DNA from: CAUZFZ01 sp963579025
GTDB lineage: Bacteria; Planctomycetota; Planctomycetia; Planctomycetales; Planctomycetaceae
Length of the DNA stretch: 35,989 nt
Assembly: GCA_963579025.1 (NCBI GenBank)
Contig: CAUZFZ010000111.1
Coordinates: 1-35,989, forward strand
Direction of reading: 5' to 3'
Shown: positions 15,121 to 23,341 of the stretch, piece after piece
Numbering within the stretch: position 1 is the stretch's first letter
Layout: every line of letters starts with the position of its first letter
Program-made: the position numbers and the translations under genes
Notes under the pieces: generated by a model
Told to the model about the DNA's origin: nothing
Seen by the model: the letters and a program-made list of their open reading frames with translations, nothing else
The model's database searches: none

Positions 15121-16050
15121 TTACTCAAGGATCCCCAGCGACCGCAGCTTTGTCACGCACTCGTCGCGTTCTCGAGCCCGTTTCAACGGCTTCCACTTCT
15201 CGTCCTGGGCCTCCAGAAACAGTTCCTCGCCAAACGGCGGTGCCATGCCCCGGTCGGTGGCCATGGCCATCAGGCGTTGAATGACTCCCTGATCCAGTCG
15301 AGTCAGAAACTGCCCGTTCATCCGGTAGTCAACGAACGCTTCCCAGACCAGCGGAAACAGCGGCTGAACGATCTGCTGCCCGATCGCCGTGGCGTAATCA
15401 CGAATTTCGAGCTGAGCGTGCGAGTCCATCCGCAGTGCCAGAAAGTGCAGCAGATTGTGCAGGTCGACCTTCCAGTAGGCCTCGGTGTACGTTGAGAGAA
15501 GCAGTTCTTTGCGGGCCTGTTCGCGAGCGATGCCGCTATCGATGCGTTCCTGGTAAACGCGCCGGGCCATCTCCTGCAGTTCCCGTTCAGAGTTCGTGAA
15601 TTCCTGCCCGGCTTCCGGATCCAGCAGGCCGGAACTGCCCTGTCGATTCGAGTCGGCCTGCAGACGCCACTGATCCGGCGGAGTCGTCTGCGTGGCGTCG
15701 ATCGCCAGTGAATACCGCGTGCTGTACTCATTGACGTTGGCCGTGCGATGCCGAATCCACTGCCGCCAGCAGTCCATCGGTACGCGGACCAGAAATTTCA
15801 GCTCGGCCATTTCGAACGGCGTTGTGTGCCGGTGTCGCAGCAGATAGCGAATCAGCGTGCGGTCGTCGGAGACTTTTCGCGTCCCAGCTCCGTAACTGAC
15901 GCGAGCCGCCTGAGTAACCGAGCCGTCATCGCCCATGACGTCGACCAGGCACACGAAACCGTCATCAAGAACCGGGAATTTCTTCCAGCGCAGCTCCTCG
16001 ACGAGGGCCTGGCGATCAGCATTGTCGGGACGTTCAGCAGCATCAGTCAT
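15121..16050 (-). CDS. thyX: FAD-dependent thymidylate synthase ThyX
   Basis: ThyX makes dTMP from dUMP using methylene-tetrahydrofolate and reduced FAD. The signature RHRx7S is exact: RHR at 100-102 and Ser110 (RHRTANVNEYSTRYS). The conserved C-terminal helix with LRMDSHAQLEIRDYA is present. At 309 residues it is longer than the roughly 220-250 common in ThyX, with extra length at both ends. No thyA is in the window. The stop lies 51 bases before rsmA. Confidence 0.95.
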   Translation of the reverse strand: MTDAAERPDNADRQALVEELRWKKFPVLDDGFVCLVDVMGDDGSVTQAARVSYGAGTRKVSDDRTLIRYLLRHRHTTPFEMAELKFLVRVPMDCWRQWIRHRTANVNEYSTRYSLAIDATQTTPPDQWRLQADSNRQGSSGLLDPEAGQEFTNSERELQEMARRVYQERIDSGIAREQARKELLLSTYTEAYWKVDLHNLLHFLALRMDSHAQLEIRDYATAIGQQIVQPLFPLVWEAFVDYRMNGQFLTRLDQGVIQRLMAMATDRGMAPPFGEELFLEAQDEKWKPLKRARERDECVTKLRSLGILE

Positions 16051-16149
16051 GAGAAATCCGTTGGTCAGAAACAGTCACTGGTCGGTCAGGCCGGGGGGAT
16101 TCTGGGGATCACCCGGTGCAGCGTCCAGTGACCGACCGTTCCCATTTTC

Positions 16150-17646
16150 TCACTCATCCCGCGGATAGATCGGCCGCCGGACGTGCCGCCAGGGAAACGA
16201 TTTCAGGTCGCTGGAGCAGGGCCCGGGCGTTCCCACTGTATAGGTCGCCCCCGTAATCGCGTCGAAAGCCCGGCGATGTGCAACGGCCGCTTTGACTCCG
16301 ATGACATCGCACTCCGTCGGTTCGATGCCCTGGCTCCGTAATTGCCCGAGGTCGAACGGCGGTGTCTTGCGCGTCGTCAGCAGGATGCGAGTCGCACCAC
16401 TGCGAACCACGGCACTCGGTCCCATATCGATATGCACACCACACATCGATGCCAGGTGGCTGTTGCGGTCTTCCAGTTCGAATTGCCCATCACTGCGGGA
16501 CAGCAGTTCGACGTCAGTTTCAACCGGGACGCAGAACGCCGCGCTCGCCTGGCCCCCGATCCACAGCCGAATCCGTTCACCAATCTCAATTGAGTCAAGC
16601 CGCAGCACGGCGTCCGGGTCGTTGATCACAACAACGGATTCGCCAATCGGAGCATCAAGCAGGCACCGCAGAATTCCAGTCGCATCACCGGGTGCTCCAC
16701 CGCCGATGTTGTCAGCCGGCTCGACAAGGATGACCGGCGTGCGACCGGCCGCAACATCTGCTCTCACATCGGGCAACACGTCAGCCAGGGTGGGATCGAG
16801 TCGATTACCGAGTTCCTGATGCTCCATGCTCCACTGCATCAGTGAGCCCAGACCTCGCTCGGCTTCTTCAGAATCACCGAATGTCACGACGGAAAAGGAC
16901 ACACCCGTGTCCGGAGTGTCTGCAAACGAAAATCCGCCAAAGACATTTACCGCCGCAATATCGGGATGGCTGTCTTCGATTTCTCGGGCCATTTCCGTCA
17001 GGGTCTTCATGGGATCGTCTGCCGTGCCGGTGCCCGTCGGCGGCCACATGATCGGCGGCTGCGACCACACGGACTGCGGCTGCACTCCGTCCGTCAGAAT
17101 CCGATCGAGAATCCGCGCCCCACGAATTGCGGCTTCGCAGGCATCCGTATGAGGATTGCAGCGATACGCGACCAGGCCCTGAGTCTGCACGATCAGACGC
17201 CGTGAAATGTTCCCATGAAGATCGAGCACGCCGCAAATCGGAACGTCTTCACCACCGGTCAGTCTGCGGATGCTTTCAATGATCCTGCCTTCGACGTCGA
17301 GGATCTTCTCGGTCGCCATCGCGCCGTGCAGGACCAGATAGATCCCATCGACTGTTCCCTCGGCCAGCCGCGGAGTCGCGACGGACGCAAACTCATCCCA
17401 GAAGTGTCGCGGCACGATCTCGGCGACCGTGCCTCCGGGCGTCGCTCGCATGTCGATGATCGGCGTCACGTCCCAACCGGATTCATCGGCGACCTGCAGC
17501 ACACCCGACAGCGGTGAGCCGTCGCCGCGTGCATCCAGCAACTGGCTTCCGACACGTACCTCAAAACTGTCGAGCGGGGTTAGGGAATCGAGAAACGTAT
17601 GTGTTTCGTGAAACAGCCCGGCCAGCAGAACTCGCTTCGTCACCAT
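16150..17646 (-). CDS. M81 family metallopeptidase (MlrC, microcystinase C-like)
   Basis: The 498-residue protein matches the MlrC family: HETHTF at 13-18, LVLHGAM near 105, DLHGN at 142-146 with predicted zinc ligands D142 and H144, HTDACE at 166-171 with H166, and PADNIGGGAPGDAT in the second half. MlrC of Sphingomonas cleaves linearised microcystin and the tetrapeptide, but the family is widespread in bacteria with no link to microcystin, so the substrate here is open. GAGGAG precedes the ATG at 17646. No signal peptide is seen. It is divergent from nadD. Confidence 0.92.
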   Translation of the reverse strand: MVTKRVLLAGLFHETHTFLDSLTPLDSFEVRVGSQLLDARGDGSPLSGVLQVADESGWDVTPIIDMRATPGGTVAEIVPRHFWDEFASVATPRLAEGTVDGIYLVLHGAMATEKILDVEGRIIESIRRLTGGEDVPICGVLDLHGNISRRLIVQTQGLVAYRCNPHTDACEAAIRGARILDRILTDGVQPQSVWSQPPIMWPPTGTGTADDPMKTLTEMAREIEDSHPDIAAVNVFGGFSFADTPDTGVSFSVVTFGDSEEAERGLGSLMQWSMEHQELGNRLDPTLADVLPDVRADVAAGRTPVILVEPADNIGGGAPGDATGILRCLLDAPIGESVVVINDPDAVLRLDSIEIGERIRLWIGGQASAAFCVPVETDVELLSRSDGQFELEDRNSHLASMCGVHIDMGPSAVVRSGATRILLTTRKTPPFDLGQLRSQGIEPTECDVIGVKAAVAHRRAFDAITGATYTVGTPGPCSSDLKSFPWRHVRRPIYPRDE

Positions 17647-17831
17647 TCCGCTCCTCGTGTCCAGTCATGATGAAGTGACCGATCCCGGTCGAATTGTCCC
17701 GTCGACACGCGTGGACCATAATCGATCGCGCGTGCGATTTATCACCACTGCGAGACGAATCCGCCACAATCCCGGACAGACACAGTTACGTTTTCGAAAT
17801 CACCCCTGTGTGAACTCCAATTTGAGGACTG

Positions 17832-18446
17832 ATGATGCGACTGGGGATCTTCGGCGGGGCGTTCGACCCGATTCACAACGGCCATCTGCTGCTGGCCGAT
17901 CAGTGTCGGGAACAGTGCGCACTCGACGAGGTCTGGTTTGTTCCCACTCGCACGCCACCGCATAAAGATGCCTCGCAACTGACAGCGTCACGGCATCGCG
18001 TCGAGATGCTGCAGCTCGCCACCGCCGGTATGCCTGAGTTTGTCGTGAGTCGGATCGAACTCGACCACGACGAGGTTTCCTGGACGGTCGACACATTGCG
18101 ACGGTTGCGAGACCAGAAGCCCGCCGATGAACTATTCCTGCTGATCGGGGGTGACTCGCTGCGTGAGTTTCCGACCTGGCGCGAACCACTCGCGATCGCA
18201 GAACTGGCCACTCTGGTCGCGGTCAACCGGGGTGAAACGTCGCTGGAAGACCTTTCGGCTGGACTCGATGCGTCGATCCGCTCGCGCGTTCAACTGGTCA
18301 CCATGCCCGGCGTTCAGATCGCAGCAACCGACGTACGGAGCCGGGCTGCCGAAGGTCGCAGTCTGCGGTTCCTTGTCCCGCGGGCCGTCGAGCAGTACAT
18401 CCGCCAGCACGAACTCTATTCAACACGGTCGGCAGCGAGTGATTGA
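17832..18446 (+). CDS. nadD: Nicotinate-nucleotide adenylyltransferase NadD
   Basis: NadD adenylates nicotinate mononucleotide to deamido-NAD. The 204-residue protein carries GGAFDPIHNGH (8-18), TRTPPHK near 39-45, and the GGDSLREFPTWREP block. The late ISSTxIR-type motif is present in altered form (IAATDVRSR). Two ATG codons at 17832 and 17835 follow GAGG; the second has the better spacing. The small molybdopterin-domain gene begins 3 bases after its stop, so the two are translationally linked. Confidence 0.95.
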   Translation: MMRLGIFGGAFDPIHNGHLLLADQCREQCALDEVWFVPTRTPPHKDASQLTASRHRVEMLQLATAGMPEFVVSRIELDHDEVSWTVDTLRRLRDQKPADELFLLIGGDSLREFPTWREPLAIAELATLVAVNRGETSLEDLSAGLDASIRSRVQLVTMPGVQIAATDVRSRAAEGRSLRFLVPRAVEQYIRQHELYSTRSAASD

Positions 18447-18449
18447 CCC

Positions 18450-18884
18450 ATGGCGGAAACGAATCTCACGATCGACGGCGAAGTCGAAACGCGACTAACA
18501 CTCAGCCGGGCGGACATGGCGGCGCTTCCGGATGAGTTGCTGGTACCGGACGTCAGCCAGATTGAACCACGGCGACAAGGGCGAGCTGTTCAACTGAACG
18601 CACTGCTTGACCGAGTGGCACCTGCGGCGACGGCAACACATCTGACTCTGCACGCATCCACCGACGACTTTGCCGCCAGCATTCCGCTGGATGCTGTCCG
18701 CGGTTCTGGACTTCTAATCTTCGAGATTGACGGCGAGGCCGTACACGCAACGCAGGGGGGGCCGTATCGCTTCCTGATCCCCAACGCGGCCGCCTGTCAA
18801 ACAGCGGAACTCGATGCCTGCGCGAACGTGAAATTCCTCGATCGGATCGAACTGACGGCCGGAAAAGGGCGCGACACACGTTGA
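18450..18884 (+). CDS. Small molybdopterin-oxidoreductase-like domain protein
   Basis: The 144-residue protein follows the pattern of the sulfite-oxidase-type molybdopterin-binding fold: LTLSRADMAALPDE at 16-29, VQLNALLDRVAP near 46-57, THLTLHASTDDFAASIPLDA near 63-82, and GGPYRFLIPNAAACQTAE near 102-119. The first 45 residues show no Cys in the place of the usual Mo ligand, and the domain is shorter than catalytic members, so a binding or degenerate role is likely. It starts 3 bases after nadD. moaA and moaE at the left of the window show that the organism makes the cofactor, but no redox partner is adjacent. Confidence 0.7.
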   Translation: MAETNLTIDGEVETRLTLSRADMAALPDELLVPDVSQIEPRRQGRAVQLNALLDRVAPAATATHLTLHASTDDFAASIPLDAVRGSGLLIFEIDGEAVHATQGGPYRFLIPNAAACQTAELDACANVKFLDRIELTAGKGRDTR

Positions 18885-18946
18885 CCCGCTTCGGGCTCGA
18901 CACACTCCCAGCACAATCCTGATGCACGTCGTGAGGACTCTGAACG

Positions 18947-20644
18947 ATGACATGTCAACTCGATCCCACACCGCAGCGTTCCGCCTGGTCGCGACTACGA
19001 ACAGCCACTCCGTTCATCGCCTGCTGCCTCTTTTCGTGTCTGATGGCGTCGCGCTGCGTGCGGGCTGAGGAGTCGAAGCCAGCGGAACGGCCACGCGTTC
19101 TGATCATCGGCGATTCGATTTCGCTGGGATACACGCCACAAGTGATTGAGCTGTTCAAGAGCGAAGCTGACGTACGGCATAATCGCGGAAATGCTCAGCA
19201 CTCGGGCACTGGGCTGGCAAAAATTGACGCCTGGCTGGGCGACACGTCATGGGATGTGATTCACTTCAACTGGGGACTGTGGGATTTGTGCTACCGCAAT
19301 CCGAAATCGAAGACGCAGGGACGGCGAGACAAAGTCAACGGTACGGTGACGCTGTCCGTCGAGCAGTACGAGCAGAACATCGAAAAGCTCGTCGCCCGTC
19401 TGGCGAAGACCGACGCCGTGCTGATCTGGGGAAGCACAACAGTCGTGCCTGAAGACGAAGCCGGACGGAAGCTCGGTGACGATCTGAAGTACAACGCCGC
19501 GGCTGCGAACGTCATGCAGAAATATGGCGTGCGGATAAACGATCTGAATGCACTGTCGCGAACATTCCCGCCCGAACGGTTCACCGCTCCGGGAAACGTC
19601 CATTTCAAACCGGAGGGCTCGAAGAAGCTGGCCGATCAGGTGGTTGAGAATATTCGTGCGGCACTCAGTCCCGACTCGGCGAACGCACCCCTGACGCGGA
19701 TCATGTTCGGATCATGCGTGAAGCAGAATCTTCCAGCACCGATTTTTGAGTCGGTTATCAGCCACCGGCCCGAACTGTTCATCTTCCTGGGCGACAACAT
19801 CTACGGCGACACGGAAGACATGCAGGTTCTGAAGGACAAATATCAGAAGCTTGGCGAGATACCCGGCGTTGCGAAGCTGCGTGAGAAGACCCGCGTGCTG
19901 GCCACATGGGACGATCACGACTACGGAGTTAACGATGGCGGTGCCGATTACGCGAAACGAGTCGAGTCGGAACGGATCTTCCTCGACTTCTGGAATGATG
20001 CGGCTGATTCTCCTCGCCGCAAACGGCCGGGTGTTTACGACTCGCATGTCATCGGGCCGGACGGCCAGCGCGTGCAGGTGATCCTTCTCGACACGCGCTA
20101 CTTTCGGTCACCGTTGAAAAAAGCCGAACGACGCGTCGGCGGTCCGTACGTGCCGGACGAGTCAGCCGACAAAACGATGCTGGGAGAGGCCCAGTGGAAA
20201 TGGCTCGCGGAGCAGTTGCGCGTACCTGCCGAGCTGCGGATCATTGCATCGAGCATTCAGTGCGTGGCTCAGGACGCGGGCCAGGAGACCTGGTCGAATC
20301 TTCCGCGTGAACGCAAGCGACTGTTCCGACTGATCGATGACACGAAAGCCAATGGAGTGCTGATCATCAGCGGCGACCGACACTGGTCCGAACTGTCCAG
20401 TGCCAGCGAAGGATTGCCGTATCCTGTCTACGATCTGACGTCCAGCAGTCTGAACACCGTGCATGGCCGAGGCACGCCGACCGACAACCGGTATCGAGCG
20501 CTCCCGACGACGTATCACCGGGAAAACTACGGCGCCATCACAATCGACTGGACAGTTAAGGATCCGCTGGTAACGCTGCAAATACGCGACATCGAGGGAG
20601 AGACGCAGCTCTCGAAGTCGATTCCGTTGTCGGCGTTGCGGTAA
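18947..20644 (+). CDS. SGNH hydrolase - PhoD-type phosphatase fusion, exported
   Basis: The 565-residue protein has a signal peptide (residues 1-41) and two domains. Residues 50-242 are an SGNH/GDSL hydrolase-like module: IGDSISLG at 54-61, HFNWGLWD at 106-113 and NVHFKPEG at 217-224. Residues 250-565 are a PhoD-like metallophosphatase: FGSCVKQ (254-260), FLGDNIYGD (280-288), TWDDHDYGVND (320-330) and SGDRHW (475-480), with Asp and His at all the usual metal positions. The first module should cleave esters and the second phosphodi- or monoesters, both in the periplasm or outside the cell. GAGG lies about 10 bases before the ATG. Regulation by phosphate is possible, but I saw no Pho box. Confidence 0.9.
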   Translation: MTCQLDPTPQRSAWSRLRTATPFIACCLFSCLMASRCVRAEESKPAERPRVLIIGDSISLGYTPQVIELFKSEADVRHNRGNAQHSGTGLAKIDAWLGDTSWDVIHFNWGLWDLCYRNPKSKTQGRRDKVNGTVTLSVEQYEQNIEKLVARLAKTDAVLIWGSTTVVPEDEAGRKLGDDLKYNAAAANVMQKYGVRINDLNALSRTFPPERFTAPGNVHFKPEGSKKLADQVVENIRAALSPDSANAPLTRIMFGSCVKQNLPAPIFESVISHRPELFIFLGDNIYGDTEDMQVLKDKYQKLGEIPGVAKLREKTRVLATWDDHDYGVNDGGADYAKRVESERIFLDFWNDAADSPRRKRPGVYDSHVIGPDGQRVQVILLDTRYFRSPLKKAERRVGGPYVPDESADKTMLGEAQWKWLAEQLRVPAELRIIASSIQCVAQDAGQETWSNLPRERKRLFRLIDDTKANGVLIISGDRHWSELSSASEGLPYPVYDLTSSSLNTVHGRGTPTDNRYRALPTTYHRENYGAITIDWTVKDPLVTLQIRDIEGETQLSKSIPLSALR

Positions 20645-20682
20645 CGAGGGAACGTGGTTTTCCAGAGAGAGCCGTGCCGACG

Positions 20683-22020
20683 CTATTCGCCACCGATCGA
20701 AATCAGGTGCGAAAAAGTCCGCACGAACATTCGTCCGCCAGAAACGGCCGGTGAACTGTGACTGGCTTCGAGAATCGGACTGCGGCTCAATTCCCGGTAT
20801 TCGCGGGACAGCTCCAGGACCACCATCTCACTTGATGTCGACGCGCAGTAGACGGCGTTCCCGATGGCAACGGGCGAGGCGTAGTAGGTCCCTCCGACTC
20901 GTTTTTTCCACTGCTCCTCACCCGTCTTTGCATCGACGCACGTGACAATTCCGTTGTCGGCCCAAAGAAACAGCAGGCCGCCGGCGACGAGCGGAGTTGT
21001 CGTCAATGGAGCCCCGCGATCGACTCGAAAGACTTCGTCGCCCTTACCGTCGGACCTGAGTCCCGGCCGAACGGCCACCGTGTGCGTCGCGTAGCCCAGG
21101 TACCCACACGTGCCAAATATCAGCCCGCCCGAAACAACCGGTGAGCTGATCGAAGTCTCAGTGTGACTCTGGTCGAAGACCGAGATTTCCCAGCTCTTAC
21201 GCCCCGATGCGAGATCGATCGCCGTGATGCCTTGTTTCCAGTTTGTGAAAATCAACTCCGCGCGACGGCCCTCCAATTCAAACACACACGGGGTTGAGTA
21301 TGCCGTCTTGGTGTCACGGTCGACCTTCCAGCGCTGTTCGCCGGTGCGTCGGTCCAGAGCAACAATAGTGCTGTCACCTTCCTGCTCGTTCGCAACGACG
21401 AGCAGTTCACCGGACACGATGGGCGACACGCCGAAGCCATGCCCGCCTGTGTGGCCGCCCAGATCAACTCGCCACAACGACTCACCATCGAGACTGGTCG
21501 CCGTCACGATGTATTCATCAGGCGTCGCCCAGCACAGGTACAGACCTCGCTCGTCAACGGCGGGCGTCGAGGATGCCAGGCTGTTCAGTTTGTGTTTACG
21601 GTGAGTGGCCGCTTCGAACGTCCGCGTCCACAGCACGCGACCGGATGTCGAGTCCAGACAACTGGCAATTCGGTTGCCGGTCTCATCATCGCCAGAGACC
21701 AGAAAGATGCGTTTCCCCCACATCACAGGACTTGCATGTCCGACCCCCGGCAGGGCAATCCGCCAATTGAAGTCGGCTTCCGTCCAACTGACGGGAACGG
21801 TCGTCGCTTCGCTGGCGCCGCTGCCGTTCGGGCCACGAAACCGGTTCCACTCTTCAGCCTCGGCGCGTGAAGCAGGCAGCAGCGCAACGGCCAGAAGAAC
21901 GAGCAGTGATCGTAGGCCGGAACAAGCTCCGCGCAGTTCCGGCAGATGGGCGATGCCGGAACTGCGCAGAGCTTGTTCCGGCCTACGAAACGGCGTTCGA
22001 CGATAAAAAGAGTGGATCAT
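20683..22020 (-). CDS. PQQ/BamB-like beta-propeller protein, exported
   Basis: The ATG at 22020 (445 aa) has GAGGG 6 bases upstream; the open frame continues to a GTG that would overlap the methyltransferase gene. The mature part starts near EEWNRFRGPNGSG and shows repeated blades (TGRVLW-, TGEQRW- and TGEEQWKK-type motifs) of a quinoprotein-like propeller. Such planctomycete proteins rarely bind PQQ and are probably binding scaffolds. The N-terminus is odd: MIHSFYRRTPFRR is separated from the hydrophobic signal core (LLVLLAVALLPASRAEA) by about 27 residues that are encoded by a 79-base palindrome. Removing that segment would leave a normal signal peptide. Confidence 0.85.
   Translation of the reverse strand: MIHSFYRRTPFRRPEQALRSSGIAHLPELRGACSGLRSLLVLLAVALLPASRAEAEEWNRFRGPNGSGASEATTVPVSWTEADFNWRIALPGVGHASPVMWGKRIFLVSGDDETGNRIASCLDSTSGRVLWTRTFEAATHRKHKLNSLASSTPAVDERGLYLCWATPDEYIVTATSLDGESLWRVDLGGHTGGHGFGVSPIVSGELLVVANEQEGDSTIVALDRRTGEQRWKVDRDTKTAYSTPCVFELEGRRAELIFTNWKQGITAIDLASGRKSWEISVFDQSHTETSISSPVVSGGLIFGTCGYLGYATHTVAVRPGLRSDGKGDEVFRVDRGAPLTTTPLVAGGLLFLWADNGIVTCVDAKTGEEQWKKRVGGTYYASPVAIGNAVYCASTSSEMVVLELSREYRELSRSPILEASHSSPAVSGGRMFVRTFSHLISIGGE
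21910..21988. repeat. REPIN-like palindrome, copy 4, inside a coding region
   Basis: A 79-base near-perfect palindrome: 21910-21929 pairs fully with 21969-21988, and 21931-21944 with 21954-21967, with one mismatch between them and a 9-base loop. Each half also reads as TCGTAG followed by its own hairpin, GCCGGAAC...GTTCCGGC, which is the same head-plus-stem layout as copies 1-3. It lies in the 5' part of the beta-propeller gene and is translated. Confidence 0.82.
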
Positions 22021-22034
22021 GGTTGCCCTCGGTA

Positions 22035-23252
22035 TCAGCTCACGCGACAGATGAGACACTTCAGATAGCGGTTCTCAGGACAGTTCGGTGAGACGGGATG
22101 ATCGGCTGCCTGACTGCGACTTTCCAGGATGCGGATCGTGCGCCCGCTGGATGTCGCGACGCCGGACAGCATCTGCTCGAAGTCCTCGCGACTGACATGC
22201 CCCGAGCAACTGCAGGTCACAAGCAACCCACCGGGTCGAACAACAGACACGGCCAATTGGTTCAGACTGTGATAGCCGCGCAGAGCTTTGGCCAGGCCCG
22301 CTTGGCGACGGGCCATTTTCGGAGGGTCGAGAACCACTGTGTCATATTCGTCGCCGCGAGTCGCCGCGTCTTTCAGAAAGCGGAAAACGTCGGATTGGAC
22401 ACATTCAATCCGGTCGGCCACACCGTTCACTTCGGCGTTGGATCGGGCCAGTTCGAGAGCAGGTTCCGATGAGTCGACACACACAACCGACGCGGCCTCA
22501 CCCAGTTTCGCAGCAGTGATGCCGAACGCGCCGCTGTACGAGAACGCATCCAACAGCCGATGTCCCCGGGCATAGCGGGCGACGGCAGCGCGGTTATCCC
22601 GCTGGTCCAGATAACAACCGGTTTTCTGCCCCGTACACACATCGACCAGAAACGTCAGTCCGTTCTCGCGAATCTCCAGCGGACGGGGTGGCTCTTCACC
22701 GCGAACAAGGCCGTCTCGCTGCTCAAGACCTTCGAGTTCACGGATGCCCTTTTCGGTTCGCAGGATGATGCCACGCGGCGTGAGGTGTTTCTGCAGCAGA
22801 TCGAACAACTCTTCCCGCCGAGTTCCAAGTGCCAGACTGGTGAGTTGGACCAGCAGCCAGTCTCCATACTGGTCGACAGTCAGTCCTGACAGACCGTCGG
22901 CCTCGCTGGCGACCAGCCTGCAAGCGGTATGTGATGATCGACCGGGCAACTGGGCACGCAGAGCGATCGCGTCTGTGATTCGGGCATCCCAGAACTCGTT
23001 GGTCAGTCCAACCGACTTGTCCCAGGAATAGAGTCTCACTCGAATGTTGCTGTTGGGATTGAACAGTCCACGACCGATGAACTGCCCGTCCTTTGACTGG
23101 ACAACAACTTCGTCCCCTGGCTCGGGTTGGCCCTCAATCGTCGCAATCGCACCGGCAAATACCCAAGGGTGCTGATTGAAGAATGGCTGCGCGCGACGCG
23201 GCCTGATGACGACCGTTGGCTCCGACATGGGTTCGTCGTCAGAGGGAGACAT
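22035..23252 (-). CDS. rlmI: Class I SAM-dependent rRNA methyltransferase, RlmI-like
   Basis: The 405-residue protein matches RlmI, which makes 5-methylcytosine in 23S rRNA (C1962 in E. coli). An N-terminal PUA domain (residues 12-80) is followed by TGQKTGCYLDQRDNR at 207-221, SAM motif LLDAFSYSGAFG at 233-244, LDPPK at 308-312 and the catalytic-type CSCSGH at 347-352. Starts at 23252 or 23228 are both possible; the first is used here. The beta-propeller ATG is 14 bases after the stop. The modified base is inferred from the family. Confidence 0.88.
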   Translation of the reverse strand: MSPSDDEPMSEPTVVIRPRRAQPFFNQHPWVFAGAIATIEGQPEPGDEVVVQSKDGQFIGRGLFNPNSNIRVRLYSWDKSVGLTNEFWDARITDAIALRAQLPGRSSHTACRLVASEADGLSGLTVDQYGDWLLVQLTSLALGTRREELFDLLQKHLTPRGIILRTEKGIRELEGLEQRDGLVRGEEPPRPLEIRENGLTFLVDVCTGQKTGCYLDQRDNRAAVARYARGHRLLDAFSYSGAFGITAAKLGEAASVVCVDSSEPALELARSNAEVNGVADRIECVQSDVFRFLKDAATRGDEYDTVVLDPPKMARRQAGLAKALRGYHSLNQLAVSVVRPGGLLVTCSCSGHVSREDFEQMLSGVATSSGRTIRILESRSQAADHPVSPNCPENRYLKCLICRVS

Positions 23253-23277
23253 GATTCACCGTTCCCGATTCTCTACG

Positions 23278-23309
23278 AAAAAACCCGACCTGAAAGATCA
23301 GGCCGGGTT
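23278..23309 (-). terminator. Intrinsic terminator after the sugar phosphate isomerase gene
   Basis: On the minus strand, AACCCGGCCTGA pairs with TCAGGTCGGGTT (12 bp with one G-T pair) around a 4-base loop, and TTTTTT follows. It lies 33 bases after the stop at 23342 and separates this gene from the rlmI-like gene. Confidence 0.88.
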
Positions 23310-23341
23310 GCTGGTCTCGCGGCACGCGACAGAATCGCCAA

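Noticed and set aside
14704..15495. Open frame of 263 codons on the plus strand
   Set aside because: It runs antisense across the end of thyX and most of rsmA, both firmly identified, and has no recognisable motif.
16080..16137. 9-bp inverted repeat GGTCGGTCA / TGACCGACC between thyX and the M81 gene
   Set aside because: The 40-base spacer and lack of a T run make it a poor terminator, and such matches arise by chance in this composition.
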